A DNA stretch of 64,000 nucleotides from JAJDTR01 sp965220415 (GCA_965220415.1 OZ244829.1:868001-932000); one strand, 5' to 3'. Shown: positions 53,941 through 63,523, counted from the first letter of the stretch. Program-made: numbers and translations. The notes: generated by a model not told the origin, from the sequence alone.

Positions 53941-55554
53941 ATGAGAGTCGTAACCGCGGAAGAAATGCGGCAAATCGATAGACAGACCATTGAGGAGATT
54001 GGCGTTCCGGGAATCGTGCTGATGGAGGCAGCTGCGACGGCTGTCTTCAGATCGATTCAAAGGAACTTTCCCGAATGCCGGCATGTTGGCGTCATCGTTG
54101 GCAAAGGAAACAATGGCGGAGACGGACTGGCTCTCGCTAGACAGCTTGCCCACGCAGGATATACAGTTCAAATTGTTCTTGTTTCATCGCCGGAGCGCTT
54201 TACCGGAGATGCGTTGACAAACCTGCAAGTTGTACGGAAACTGGGACTTTCCGTCGTCGAAATCCTCTCGGAATCCGAGTTCAAGACACTTGGCGCAGAG
54301 ATTGTCTCCTGCGACCTAATTGTTGACGCTATTTTCGGAACAGGGCTACGCGGTGGAATAGAAGGATATGTTAAGGATGCCATTGATTGGCTCAACTCAG
54401 CCAACCGCCCGATAGTGGCAATCGATCTTCCGTCCGGATTGAACGCGGATACAGGCGTGGTAGAGGGTGGGTGTATTTGCGCGGATCGCACCGTAACACT
54501 CGGACTTCCGAAGCGAGGTACACTTCTCTACCCGGGAGCACAACGAGTAGGTGCGCTGGAGATTGCTGACATCGGCTTTCCACGGTGCGTGGTCGAATCA
54601 CAAAATATATGCGTGAACAGGACACAACAGCATCAAGCCGCTGACTGGATTCCGTCTCGACCGACTTATTCCCATAAAGGCAGCTATGGACGTGTGTTCG
54701 TTCTCGCCGGCTCGACAGGCATGACCGGCGCCGCAGTTCTGGCAAGTCAAGCCGCGTTGCGCACCGGAGCAGGTTTGGTCACGCTTGGCGTACCGAAAAG
54801 TCTGAACCCCATAGTGGAGGCGAAACTCAGCGAAGTGATGACCACTCCGTTACCCGAGACAACCGACGGCTCATTAGCGTTGGCGGCTAAACCGCAGATT
54901 CTTGAATTCATCAAGCGGACCGGCTCCGTATTAGCCATTGGGCCTGGACTGTCTCAACACCCTGAAACCGTAGACCTCATTCAAAACTTAGCACGTGAGA
55001 TAGAGTGTCCCACGGTAATCGACGCCGATGGCTTAAATGCGCTTGCAGCAGGTCAGATAGACCGCCGTCCATCCCGATCCAAGGTCAACGGTCTGCTTGC
55101 TTCCCTGCCACCGAAAACGGTCCTAACCCCTCACCCGCGAGAGATGGCTCGACTTACCGGCTTGAGTGTTCCGGATATAGAGCAAGATCGCATCGGCGTC
55201 CCTCAAGAATTTGCCCAAGAACATGGGGTAACGCTTATTCTGAAGGGGGTCCCAACAATGACTGCGCTTGACACAGGAGAAGTTTGGATTAATTCAACGG
55301 GAAATCCGGGGATGGCAACGGGGGGCATGGGCGACGTTCTTACCGGTCTAATCGCAGGACTCATGGCGCAAGGTGTGTCAATCTCGGAATCGGCTGTGCT
55401 CGGCGCATATCTACACGGTCTCGCTGGCGATATCAGCGCCGAAAAGACCGGAGTACACGGACTGATTGCCGGCGATGTGTTAGAAGCGATTCCCGAAGCG
55501 ATTGAAAGGAGCCGTACCCAACCAAACTCTAGAGAGCTGAGAAAATCGCAATAA
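53941..55554 (+). CDS. nnr: Bifunctional NAD(P)HX epimerase/dehydratase
   Basis: 537 residues; ATG with GAGG upstream. N-terminal YjeF_N epimerase domain (about 1-215): RVVTAEEMRQIDRQTIEEIG, VGVIVGKGNNGGDGLALARQL, LIVDAIFGTGLRGG, VAIDLPSGLNADTG. C-terminal ADP/ATP-dependent dehydratase (about 230-525), a ribokinase-like fold: KGSYGRVFVLAGSTGMTGAA, VLAIGPGLSQHPE, VIDADGLNALA, LTPHPREMARL, and the catalytic Asp in GNPGMATGGMGDVLTGLIAG. Repairs hydrated NADH/NADPH: the first domain epimerises R-NAD(P)HX, the second dehydrates the S form. Standard length for the fused enzyme. A putative promoter is just upstream. Confidence 0.95.
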   Translation: MRVVTAEEMRQIDRQTIEEIGVPGIVLMEAAATAVFRSIQRNFPECRHVGVIVGKGNNGGDGLALARQLAHAGYTVQIVLVSSPERFTGDALTNLQVVRKLGLSVVEILSESEFKTLGAEIVSCDLIVDAIFGTGLRGGIEGYVKDAIDWLNSANRPIVAIDLPSGLNADTGVVEGGCICADRTVTLGLPKRGTLLYPGAQRVGALEIADIGFPRCVVESQNICVNRTQQHQAADWIPSRPTYSHKGSYGRVFVLAGSTGMTGAAVLASQAALRTGAGLVTLGVPKSLNPIVEAKLSEVMTTPLPETTDGSLALAAKPQILEFIKRTGSVLAIGPGLSQHPETVDLIQNLAREIECPTVIDADGLNALAAGQIDRRPSRSKVNGLLASLPPKTVLTPHPREMARLTGLSVPDIEQDRIGVPQEFAQEHGVTLILKGVPTMTALDTGEVWINSTGNPGMATGGMGDVLTGLIAGLMAQGVSISESAVLGAYLHGLAGDISAEKTGVHGLIAGDVLEAIPEAIERSRTQPNSRELRKSQ

Positions 55555-55686
55555 GGATTTAACAACCAAACCTTACTTTGGTAGCACTTTAGCACAAAGA
55601 GTCGCGAAACTTCGCGCTATTTGAAATTCGGCAGTGTTACAACTTCGACCCGACATATTGCGGATTCCGCGCAGAATGGACAAACC

Positions 55687-56637
55687 ATGAAAATTGTCAC
55701 ATCATACGACTTTAGCACTGAAAATCTTTCCCTTGCCCATGCCGTTGCCCCTGAAGCACGGTTTGTGGCGGCAACAACAGTCCAAGACACGATACGCGAG
55801 ATTGAGGATGCCGATGCCTATTTCGGATTTGGGCTGAACCCCGAAATGATTGGACGCGCGAGCAAACTTCGTTGGATTCAGCTTAGCAGCGTTGGCGTCG
55901 AGAGCGTGCTATGCCCCGAGTTGCTCAACAGCGACATTGTGTTGACCAATATGCGCGGTGCAACTGCTATTAACATTTCCGAGCACGTTATGTCGCTTAT
56001 TCTTGCGTTCACGCGAACACTCCACACCTCTATGAGAAACCAGAGCAACAAATTTTGGGAAGATTTCAGAAACCTTCCTGTCCTTGAAATCTCCGGTGAA
56101 ACCTTGGGGATCATTGGTCTGGGAAGTATCGGTCTACAGTTAGCGAAACGGGCACACGCCTTCGACATGCGTATTCTGGCTGTTGATCCGACGCAAACGG
56201 AAAAACCGGATTACGTCGAGTGTTTGTGGAAACTGGATCGTTTGCACGACATGCTCGCTCAATCCGATTTCGCTGCAATCTGTTGTCCCCTGACCCGGCA
56301 AACGAAGGGGATGATGGGAGCGCCTGAATTTCGCGCGATGAAATCGACAGCTATCCTAGTTACCATCGGTAGAGGACAAATCATTAATCAAGCGGCATTG
56401 GTTGACGCACTACAAACGGAGGAGATTGCCGGCGCCGGCTTGGATGTCACCGACCCTGAGCCTTTGCCACAGGATAGTCCACTTTGGAAGATGGACAACG
56501 TGATTATTACTCCGCACCATGCGGGAGTTTCACCCAAATCTTGGGAGCGGATATTCAATCTCTTCTGTGAAAACCTCCGGTGTTTTGTTGCAGGAGACAC
56601 TCTGACCAACATCGTCGATCAAACTAGGGGATATTGA
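55687..56637 (+). CDS. D-2-hydroxyacid dehydrogenase family protein
   Basis: About 316 residues from the ATG at 55687 (a TTG at 55621 would add 22 residues with no ribosome site). NAD-binding GLGSIGLQLAKRAHAFDM, catalytic Arg in ITIGRGQIINQAALVDAL, Glu in DVTDPEPLPQDSPLW and His in ITPHHAGVSPKSWER, the Arg-Glu-His triad of this superfamily. Substrate is unclear; similar proteins reduce glyoxylate, hydroxypyruvate or other 2-oxoacids or oxidise 2-hydroxyacids such as phosphoglycerate. Lies 132 bp downstream of nnr on the same strand. Confidence 0.9.
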   Translation: MKIVTSYDFSTENLSLAHAVAPEARFVAATTVQDTIREIEDADAYFGFGLNPEMIGRASKLRWIQLSSVGVESVLCPELLNSDIVLTNMRGATAINISEHVMSLILAFTRTLHTSMRNQSNKFWEDFRNLPVLEISGETLGIIGLGSIGLQLAKRAHAFDMRILAVDPTQTEKPDYVECLWKLDRLHDMLAQSDFAAICCPLTRQTKGMMGAPEFRAMKSTAILVTIGRGQIINQAALVDALQTEEIAGAGLDVTDPEPLPQDSPLWKMDNVIITPHHAGVSPKSWERIFNLFCENLRCFVAGDTLTNIVDQTRGY

Positions 56638-57014
56638 CAATATATGCGACATTTTACAGGTACTCCGTTTCACCGTGTGCTGCGTTCTTAGCTCGACTCT
56701 GTACATTTAACCGGTATAATAAGACGGTGTCAATAAAGCGCTGAAGAAATTGGGCGAGATTTCGATTATCTGATCTTTGCGGTCGACCATTGAATGAGCG
56801 TAGCTATATTACTATGGGAGCTCTATCGCCTTCCTTGTTCAGTCAGTTGATCACTTGCTAATCGCTCGTTTGAGGGATCTCTATCGCGCTCCATAGTCGG
56901 TCGCTTGATCCCTCTGGGGCTTTTAGAGGCCGGTGGGCAGTGCCCACCCTAAATAATGCACAGAACCGAGTATAAGACAAATCACGGATTTAGACTCGTT
57001 TAAGGAGAATCGAT
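56638..57014. repeat. Intergenic region with TCTATCGC/TTGATCC repeats and GTGGGCA palindrome
   Basis: 56815-56911 holds two head-to-tail repeat units (GGGAGCTCTATCGCC...CAGTCAGTTGATC and GGGATCTCTATCGCG...GGTCGCTTGATCC). 56932-56948 is the palindrome GGTGGGCAGTGCCCACC, identical to 16098-16114, both followed by CTA. No gene. The SDR gene's promoter is not obvious. Confidence 0.6.
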
Positions 57015-57797
57015 ATGGATCTAGGATTGAGAGGAAAAGTTGCGGTTATTACCGGCGGCAGCGAGGGAATCGGCAAGGGGATTGCGCTAAGGTTCTTGGA
57101 AGAGGGGTCAAGTGTTGCGATTTGTGCACGGCGCGACGATGTCTTGCAGCAGGCAGCGGAGGAACTCCGTGGACTGACTGGTGGCGACCTCCTCGCTGTT
57201 TCCGCGGACGTTACCAAACCGGAAACGCTGGCGAACTTCGTCAACAAAGTAGTTGGGCGCTTTGGACGGATTGATATCTTGGTCAACAACGCTGGCAAAT
57301 CTGCTACAAGCGCCTTCGATGAGTTGACCGACGATGGCTGGTTTGCCGATTTGGATCTAAAACTGATGGGCGCAGTGCGTTGCGCACGTCTGGTCATTCC
57401 TCAGATGAAACTCATTGGCGGAGGACGGATTATCAACATCACGCACCCTGGGGGCAAACAGCCCGGGGCAGCTTCGTATCCAACCTCCGTGAGCCGAGCG
57501 GCGGGCATCGCTATGACGAAGGCGCTCTCCAAGGAACTACTTCCTCACAACATCCTCGTAAACACCGTGTGTCTGACCTCTATCAAGAGCGCGCAGGGGA
57601 TGCGCTCTTGGAAAGCCGAGGGTTCTCAAGGCACCTTGGATGAGTATTGGATTGAACGGGCTAAAGAGCACCCCCTGGCGCGCTTGGGCGAACCATCAGA
57701 TGCCGGCGCTCTTGTCGCCTTCCTCGCCTCGGAGTGCGCTTCTTTCATTACGGGCACGGCGATAAACCTCGACGGCGGATTGTCCAATGTCGTTTAG
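57015..57797 (+). CDS. Short-chain dehydrogenase/reductase-family protein with atypical active site
   Basis: 260 residues; ATG with GGAG. The Rossmann features of the classical SDR are intact: TGGSEGIGKGIALRF, SADVTKPE, LVNNAGKSATSAF, and the C-terminal FITGTAINLDGGLSNVV. The catalytic tetrad is not: where SSxxG...YxxxK is expected the sequence reads NITHPGGKQPGAASYPTSVSRAAG, so the Lys is Arg and the Tyr either shifts by two residues or is lost. I recall a group of SDRs with PTSVSRAAGIA at this place, so this may be a real subfamily. It may use another mechanism, or bind NAD(P) without classical reductase activity. Substrate unknown. Isolated gene converging on fusA. Confidence 0.85.
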   Translation: MDLGLRGKVAVITGGSEGIGKGIALRFLEEGSSVAICARRDDVLQQAAEELRGLTGGDLLAVSADVTKPETLANFVNKVVGRFGRIDILVNNAGKSATSAFDELTDDGWFADLDLKLMGAVRCARLVIPQMKLIGGGRIINITHPGGKQPGAASYPTSVSRAAGIAMTKALSKELLPHNILVNTVCLTSIKSAQGMRSWKAEGSQGTLDEYWIERAKEHPLARLGEPSDAGALVAFLASECASFITGTAINLDGGLSNVV

Positions 57798-57836
57798 CGC
57801 GGTGAACGCTGGCTTTAACCCAGCCTGAGTCGCGCT
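57796..57836. terminator. Nested inverted repeat between convergent SDR and EF-G genes
   Basis: AGCGCG ... GCTGG - ctttaac - CCAGC ... CGCGCT forms an inner 5-bp stem enclosed by an outer 6-bp stem. It begins inside the SDR stop codon. No strong T-tract follows on either strand, so terminator function is uncertain. Confidence 0.35.
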
Positions 57837-57883
57837 TACCTTTCGCCGAATCAAAGATATAATGGAGGAACACCCCGCCCGAT

Positions 57884-59968
57884 TTACTCAAACATGAGTT
57901 GCTGATTCAGAATCGCGCTGCGAAGACTCGCGGGCACCAAGTCGTGGTACGAAAATTCCATTGTGAACGAACCGCGCCCCTGAGTCATGGAGCGGAGATC
58001 AGTAGTATATTGGAACGTTTCCGCCAACGGAATATCAGCATCAATAACCTCCGAAGTCCCTTGTGAGCCGGTTTGGTGAATGCGTGCGCGACGCGCATTG
58101 AGATCGCCGATTACTCGTCCGGTATGTTCACTCGGCACGATGACCTGCATTCTCATAATTGGTTCCAAAAGCACAGGCTCCGCCCCACGGACAGCATTCT
58201 CAAAGGCAATGACTGCCGCCGCTTCGAAGGCGACCTCGGATGAATCCGTTTCATGATATGAACCACCTATGAGCGTTGCCTTAACGTCCTGCATCGGAAA
58301 CCCCGTCAAGGCGCCGATGTTCATTGCCCCCCCCAAAGCACTCTCAACACGGGAAATGAACTGACGCGGAATCTGCGTCTCATCGGTCTCGTCGGTAAAC
58401 TGGAATCCTTCTCCCCTTGGCAGTGGACTAATTCGGACAATCACATCTCCGTAAATACCCTCTTCATCTGTCTTGTGGATGTACTTTCCCTGAGCTTCAG
58501 CTTCGCGGGAGATTGTTTCCCGGTAAGCCACCTGCAATTTACTCACACGGGCGTTAACGCCAAAGTCGCGAATCATTCGATCAGTCAAAATTTCCAGATG
58601 TAACTCGCCCATCCCCGAGATAACACGTTGCCCCGTATCTGAGTCAATCGCGACGGTAAATGTCGGGTCCTCATCCATCAAAATCTGCAATGTTTCCTCA
58701 AGTTTGTCTTTGTCACTCTCGCTCTTTGGTTCGATCGCAACGGAGATGACCGGATCGGGAAAACTTATCGATTCCAACAAAATGGGATGTTCCGGGAATG
58801 TTAGCGTATCTCCCGTCTTGGTACTTCTTAGCCCCACCAGCGCAACAATATCGCCGGCGTACGCCGCGTCACAAACCTGCTGCTTATTGGCGTGCATCTG
58901 CAGAATCCGTGTGATTCGTTCTGTTTTCGTGTTTGCCACATTATAAATACGATTTCCTCGACCAAGTGTGCCCGAGTAAACTCGGCAATAGATAATTTTG
59001 TCTACATTAGCGTCACTCGCGATTTTGAATGCTAAAGCGGCGAATGGCGCATCATCCCTCGGTTCTCGCGTTTCTTCGTGCCCACTTGTTGGGATAATTC
59101 CTTTAATTGACGGAACATCAATGGGCGATGGCAGATAGTTGACCACAGCATCAATCAAGGGTTGCACTCCTTGGTTTTTCAACGAGGTGCCGCACAATAC
59201 CGGAACAAACGCACCGCCAAGCGTCCCTACCCGAATACCTCGGGTTAATTCTTTCTCCGAAATAACTTCTCCATCAAGGTACTTTTCCAGAAGTTCGTCA
59301 TCCTCGGCTGCCACGGTGTCGACTAGCAGCTCGCGCATTTCTGTAGCCTCAGCCACCAATGCCGAGGGAATGTCTTCAAGATCGAACGTTTGGCCGAAAT
59401 CCTCCTGGTGCCAGCGGACCGCCTTCATTCGCACGAGATCGATGACGCCGGTAAAGGTGTGTTCGGCGCCTATGGGCAGTTGAATAGGGAGAGGATTGGC
59501 GCCTAAGCGCTCACGCATCATCTCCACGGTGCGAGTATAATTCGCACCCACCCGATCCATTTTATTCACGAATGCGATGCGAGGGATATGGTAACGGTCC
59601 GCTTGATGCCACACTGTTTCCGACTGCGGCTCGACTCCTCCTACCGCGCAGAAGAGCGCTATTGCCCCATCAAGAACGCGCAACGATCGTTCGACCTCTA
59701 CGGTAAAATCGACATGTCCGGGAGTATCGATGAGATGAATCGCGTGATCTTGCCAGAAACATGTTGTCGCCGCTGCGGTAATCGTTACGCCGCGCTCCTG
59801 TTCCTGGATCATCCAATCCATTTCAGCGGTACCGTCATCGACTGCGCCAATCTTGTGTTTCTTGCCGGTATAAAACAGAATTCGCTCGGTCGTGGTTGTC
59901 TTCCCGGCGTCGATATGCGCCATGATTCCGATGTTTCGTACCTTTTCAATTGGATGTCTGCGATTCAC
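57884..59968 (-). CDS. fusA: Translation elongation factor G
   Basis: 694 residues from a GTG with GGAG upstream. GTPase motifs: AHIDAGKTTTTERILF (G1), RGVTITAAATTCFW (G2), IDTPGHVDFTVEVERSLR (G3), FVNKMDRVGANY (G4), CGTSLKNQGVQPL (G5, GTS in place of GSA). Domains II-V follow, with RVYSGTLGRGNRIYN and the domain IV region near EAQGKYIHKTDEEGIYGDV. Canonical length with no insertion. Drives ribosomal translocation and, with RRF, recycling. It is not in an rpsL-rpsG-tuf operon: here it stands alone with its own promoter. A second EF-G in the genome, and a specialised role for this one, cannot be excluded. Confidence 0.93.
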   Translation of the reverse strand: MNRRHPIEKVRNIGIMAHIDAGKTTTTERILFYTGKKHKIGAVDDGTAEMDWMIQEQERGVTITAAATTCFWQDHAIHLIDTPGHVDFTVEVERSLRVLDGAIALFCAVGGVEPQSETVWHQADRYHIPRIAFVNKMDRVGANYTRTVEMMRERLGANPLPIQLPIGAEHTFTGVIDLVRMKAVRWHQEDFGQTFDLEDIPSALVAEATEMRELLVDTVAAEDDELLEKYLDGEVISEKELTRGIRVGTLGGAFVPVLCGTSLKNQGVQPLIDAVVNYLPSPIDVPSIKGIIPTSGHEETREPRDDAPFAALAFKIASDANVDKIIYCRVYSGTLGRGNRIYNVANTKTERITRILQMHANKQQVCDAAYAGDIVALVGLRSTKTGDTLTFPEHPILLESISFPDPVISVAIEPKSESDKDKLEETLQILMDEDPTFTVAIDSDTGQRVISGMGELHLEILTDRMIRDFGVNARVSKLQVAYRETISREAEAQGKYIHKTDEEGIYGDVIVRISPLPRGEGFQFTDETDETQIPRQFISRVESALGGAMNIGALTGFPMQDVKATLIGGSYHETDSSEVAFEAAAVIAFENAVRGAEPVLLEPIMRMQVIVPSEHTGRVIGDLNARRARIHQTGSQGTSEVIDADIPLAETFQYTTDLRSMTQGRGSFTMEFSYHDLVPASLRSAILNQQLMFE

Positions 59969-60157
59969 AATCTATTCTCCAGCGGTAGCATATTTCTCCA
60001 ATTCTTTATTCAATTGCGTGCGAATGGAACTGGATTATAATCCATTCAGCACCTGCGCAGCTCGGGCAACCAATCGAATCTGCATAGGAAAGCATTGCGG
60101 TTCATCTGGGCAGTTGTATCGTAGACAGCCTTTGGCTGTGCTGCCAACACAGATTTT

Positions 60158-60186
60158 AGTATATCACGCCCCTTACCCAAAGACAA
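60158..60186 (-). promoter_or_regulatory. Promoter of the EF-G gene
   Basis: On the minus strand TTGTCT (plus 60186-60181), 17-bp spacer, TATACT (plus 60163-60158), with TG one base before the -10. The transcript would have a leader of about 180 nt that contains a small hairpin (ACAGCC TTT GGCTGT in plus coordinates 60125-60139). Confidence 0.55.
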
Positions 60187-60497
60187 AGGCAAAAGTCCAG
60201 TTGACTCATGCTTACCTCAGCTCTTTCTGTGACTGCTTTCGGGCAGTTCTCGCGAGATTAATGGAAAGCCATATTTAGGAGATAATTAGTCGAGGATATC
60301 ACAATGGGGAGAGGGACCAAACAAAACGAGACAGAATTAGATGGCCAATTTTGTTGCTGAACAGCCTTTGTCGAAACACAGGAAAGCAGGCAGGTGGAAG
60401 GATAAATTGAACACTACTAAGGTGGGAATTTTTTGTAGGGCGTATAGTGAGGTTGTTAGAATAGGGATCTTGGTGATTAACTGTGTTAGTCATTCGC
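60187..60497. other. Intergenic region, nothing recognised
   Basis: Between the fusA promoter and the htrA-side hairpin. No repeat family member, ORF or RNA recognised. Confidence 0.4.
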
Positions 60498-60539
60498 TAG
60501 CTGTCGGTGAGCCGTGAGGTTCATCTCACCGACAACTAG
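60497..60539 (-). terminator. Perfect hairpin downstream of htrA, candidate terminator
   Basis: TGTCGGTGAG (60502-60511) and CTCACCGACA (60525-60534), a 10-bp perfect stem extended by CTAG/CTAG across one mismatch; 13-nt loop. It follows the htrA stop on the minus strand by about 35 bp but lacks a T-tract, so it may be a transcript-end or processing structure. Confidence 0.45.
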
Positions 60540-60573
60540 TGAAAGAGATTCCTTGTTCTCGGGGGCGTTACGG

Positions 60574-62118
60574 CTACTTCTCCTCCGGTGCATCCCCGTT
60601 TTGCAGCGTTACGAAGCTTCCACCTCCATTGGGGTACCTGACGTATAGAGTAACTTTGGCTCCCGCTTCAACCGATTCAACGTGCTTGGTAAAATCTTTC
60701 ACATCATGAATCTCGTTGAAATCAATTTCCTGAATGAGGCTTCCTACCTGTATTCGTCTCTCACTCGCCGCTTCGCTCCCTCGCTCGATGTGTACAACCA
60801 CGACCCCTGTTTCACCTTCGTGACCATACATCTTGGCAAGTTCATCCGTTAAGTCCTGCACCTGCATACCAGCAAATGGCTTCCCATCTGTACTATCGGG
60901 CGCCAATTGAGTTATCTTGCCGGAATCAAGCACCTCTTGTGGCGGACGTTTGCCGAGAGTAATCTTTAGCAACTTTTCTTTGCCTCTGCGGCTGATTTTG
61001 ACTTCGACTTCCTTTCCAACTTCAGTCGCAGCGACTATGTGAGTCAGATGAATTCCATCTCGGATTGGCGTTTGATTTAATTCGAGAATCACATCGCCCC
61101 GTTTGAGCCCGGCTTTGTCTGCCGGAGTTCCTTCGTAAACAATTGCGATCAAAGCTCCTCGTCGTTCATCCAAGCCGAAATCCTCGGCAAGTTCGTAGGT
61201 TAGCTCTTGAAGGCGCACGCCTAGCCACCCGCGCTCAACTTTGCCGGTGTCAATCAACTGATCCATTATCTGTCGTGCGAGGTTGCTAGGTATGGCGAAT
61301 CCCACGCCTACATTGCCCGGCTGAAAACTATTTCCCGTAAGAATTGCCGTGTTGATGCCAACCAGTTCGCCGCGTATATTGATGAGAGCGCCGCCACTAT
61401 TTCCTCGGTTGATTGGGGTATCCGTCTGGATGAAGTCCTCGTATGCCACACGGGGACCGAGTGGATCGGCACGTCCTTTTGCACTCACGATTCCACGTGT
61501 CACTGTTTGCGAAAGCCCAAACGGGGTGCCGATGGCAACAACCCATTCGCCAACTTGAAGCGCATCCGAATCTCCAAAGTCCAGCATGGGCAAATCTTTG
61601 CCGTCAATCTTTAATACGGCGAGATCCGTTCCCTCTCTACCAGCATCTGCTCCGATTAACTCCGCTTCAAATTCACGGCCCCCCGGAAGAATGACCGTGA
61701 TGTCATCCGCGTCTTCAATGACATGATTGTTAGTAAGGATGTAGCCGCTTTCGCTTACAATAATACCAGATCCGAGGCCCCTGTGCTCACGTCGGCGCTC
61801 CGGGGCATCGCGTCCAGGGTTTCTGCGATTTCTACGGTCATCAAAGAAATAATCGAACCAATCTGGAAAATTGTTTCGGTCGCTCACCTGGACAACTGTC
61901 TTGGTCCTGATTTGGACGACGGCTGGTTTAGCGCGGTTGACTACTTCGATGAAGGCGCGGTTGGCGCGCTCCAAATATTCAAAATCACTCTCCGCCGTTT
62001 GAGCGGTTGCAGTTTGGGTTGAAAAGCTATTGTTGGATTGGTTGACAGTGAGGCTGACAGCCGCTATCGCGATCGCCGCGAATAGAAGCAGCCAGCGGAT
62101 TGACTTGAGTCGGGACAT
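60574..62118 (-). CDS. degQ: HtrA/Deg-family periplasmic serine protease
   Basis: 514 residues from the ATG at 62118 (GGAGGTG upstream; a ten-codon longer version exists). Signal/anchor WLLLFAAIAIAAVSLTV. Trypsin-like domain with His in TNNHVIEDAD, Asp in GREGTDLAVLKID and Ser in INRGNSGGALIN, then two PDZ domains: one near RGALIAIVYEGTPADKAGLKRGDVI, the second near GVVVVHIERGSEAASERRIQVGSLI. The Asn/Asp-rich Arg linker (FFDDRRNRRNPGRDAPERRR) after a W..YFF motif is the LA-loop region typical of DegP/DegQ. Degrades or refolds misfolded periplasmic proteins. Lies 192 bp from Hsp20 on the same strand. I cannot tell DegP from DegQ. Confidence 0.93.
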   Translation of the reverse strand: MSRLKSIRWLLLFAAIAIAAVSLTVNQSNNSFSTQTATAQTAESDFEYLERANRAFIEVVNRAKPAVVQIRTKTVVQVSDRNNFPDWFDYFFDDRRNRRNPGRDAPERRREHRGLGSGIIVSESGYILTNNHVIEDADDITVILPGGREFEAELIGADAGREGTDLAVLKIDGKDLPMLDFGDSDALQVGEWVVAIGTPFGLSQTVTRGIVSAKGRADPLGPRVAYEDFIQTDTPINRGNSGGALINIRGELVGINTAILTGNSFQPGNVGVGFAIPSNLARQIMDQLIDTGKVERGWLGVRLQELTYELAEDFGLDERRGALIAIVYEGTPADKAGLKRGDVILELNQTPIRDGIHLTHIVAATEVGKEVEVKISRRGKEKLLKITLGKRPPQEVLDSGKITQLAPDSTDGKPFAGMQVQDLTDELAKMYGHEGETGVVVVHIERGSEAASERRIQVGSLIQEIDFNEIHDVKDFTKHVESVEAGAKVTLYVRYPNGGGSFVTLQNGDAPEEK

Positions 62119-62251
62119 AGTAACACCTCCAATTTTTCCCAAAGACACACTTTTATAAAAACGAAAGTTTCATGAAAGTTTAGAACCGTAAAATTGCCGC
62201 GACGGTCGGCGGCAAAACACAGATTGCTTTAGCACTTCCGGGTTGATGGCA

Positions 62252-62286
62252 TAAAAAAGCGCCCTGTCCTTGCAGACAGAGCGCTT
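62252..62286 (-). terminator. Rho-independent terminator of the Hsp20 gene
   Basis: Stem arms at plus 62257-62268 and 62275-62286 (AAGCGCCCTGTC / GACAGAGCGCTT, one mismatch), loop of six, then on the minus strand a run of six T (plus-strand A-run 62253-62258). It follows the Hsp20 stop by about 24 bp. Confidence 0.8.
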
Positions 62287-62309
62287 CATTGGCGGAACGA
62301 ATTCCGTGT

Positions 62310-62762
62310 TTATGATTCGGTCCGAATCGGAATCTCCTTTGCTTCCTCTTTCCTAGATTTTGGCACCGAGATTGTTAGAACACCTCTCTTGAAGGAGGCG
62401 TCTATATCTTCAGTGCGGAGATTCTTCGGAAGGCTAAACGAACGCTGGAACTGTCCGTAACTCCGCTCAACCAAGCGATAGCCAGCGTTTTTATCCTTCG
62501 ATTCACTCTTTTTCTCACCCTTAATGGTCAGGACGTTTTCTGTGACGGACACCTGAACATCGTCTTCGGATAATCCGGGGACCTCTGCGTGGAACTCAAC
62601 GTGGTCATCGGAATCCACGACATCAACCAGTGGAGCCCAAGCGCTATCTTTCGTCGAACGCGAAACGCCATGGCTGCCAAAGAAGTTGTCGAATATCCGA
62701 TCGATTTCTCTGCGGGACGAAAAGATGTCCTGGAGTGGTTTCCATGTGGTTAGGCTTGTCAT
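62310..62762 (-). CDS. Small heat-shock protein (Hsp20/alpha-crystallin)
   Basis: 150 residues; ATG with AGGAGGA. N-terminal arm (TTWKPLQDIFSSRREIDRIFDNFF), alpha-crystallin domain from WAPLVDVVDSDDHVEFHAEVPGL to FKRGVLTISVPK, with the hallmarks AEVPGLSEDDVQVSV, LTIKGEKKSE and the G-VLTI-S-VP signature, and the C-terminal IPI anchor (KEIPIRTES; I-x-I). ATP-independent chaperone forming oligomers that hold unfolded proteins. Terminates in a clear hairpin. Neighbour of the HtrA protease, so both may be part of a protein-quality set. No CIRCE element was found upstream. Confidence 0.95.
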   Translation of the reverse strand: MTSLTTWKPLQDIFSSRREIDRIFDNFFGSHGVSRSTKDSAWAPLVDVVDSDDHVEFHAEVPGLSEDDVQVSVTENVLTIKGEKKSESKDKNAGYRLVERSYGQFQRSFSLPKNLRTEDIDASFKRGVLTISVPKSRKEEAKEIPIRTES

Positions 62763-63175
62763 TTTGTGTTCCTCCTTAAGTGTTGTTGGGTTGATAATTT
62801 ATCACCGATTTTCGGTTCAATCTGGTTATGAGCAAATCACATGCCAAAATCGATTTCATCGCTGAACGAACATTATGACCCTTAACTTTTTCGCCCGCGG
62901 CAACAATCTCATGCGCTGTGAAAGCAGTGTTCACCCCTGTTTATCGTTAATTTCTATTGGGAAACAGGGTGTACTGAAATTCCATTAGCCAATCTTGGAA
63001 ACGGCTTTGGGAAGGATGGGGTGTAGGAAAATCGGCGTGAAGTTGACGCAAAGCGCCATTTTGGCATCATTTAGCGGCGGTCCTGCCAAGATGGACGATT
63101 TGGATCGTCGAAGGATAATTGCGTTTGGCGCTTCTGGAATCTTCCTGGGGACGGGTTTGGATTAGCGTGCTCACA
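62763..63175. other. Intergenic region, nothing recognised
   Basis: About 410 bp. It must contain the Hsp20 promoter on the minus strand (TTGAAC near 62819-62814 is a possible -35, but no good -10 at 17 bp). No repeat, hairpin or gene supported. Confidence 0.4.
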
Positions 63176-63523
63176 TTACTGACCACTGGAAATGCGTTCC
63201 ACGTGTTCGCGCACGATGTGTTCCGGCGCCAGTTTAATGAACAACCACGCGCCTGGGACTGAAATTGCGAGCAAGCCGATAATGACGTCATCCGCCTTGC
63301 CAATTACCGGAAGGAAGTCCAAATCAAGGGGATTTATGAAGTAAAGGATGGCAAACAGCACGGCAAGAATCTCGAACAGAACGAGAATCGCTTTTCGATA
63401 GACGGGAATCCGGCTGTCCCAAAAGAGCCGCCAAGCCAGCTTGGCAAAGTTTGGCAAGTGATAGAGGAGGCGCAAGAAACGAAGAGATTTAGGGCCTTTG
63501 CCGCCCATGAAAGAGAAATTCAT
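63176..63523 (-). CDS. DUF1232 (YkvA-like) membrane protein
   Basis: 115 residues. Helical N-terminal region of about 45 residues, then two hydrophobic segments (AILVLFEILAVLFAILYFI and DDVIIGLLAISVPGAWLF) around the DUF1232 signature INPLDLDFLPVIGKADD, i.e. [YL]xxxPxDLxPDxxxxxGxxDD. Inner-membrane protein of unknown function, common in bacteria. No ribosome site at 63523, so an internal start is possible (Met6). Isolated gene. Confidence 0.8.
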   Translation of the reverse strand: MNFSFMGGKGPKSLRFLRLLYHLPNFAKLAWRLFWDSRIPVYRKAILVLFEILAVLFAILYFINPLDLDFLPVIGKADDVIIGLLAISVPGAWLFIKLAPEHIVREHVERISSGQ

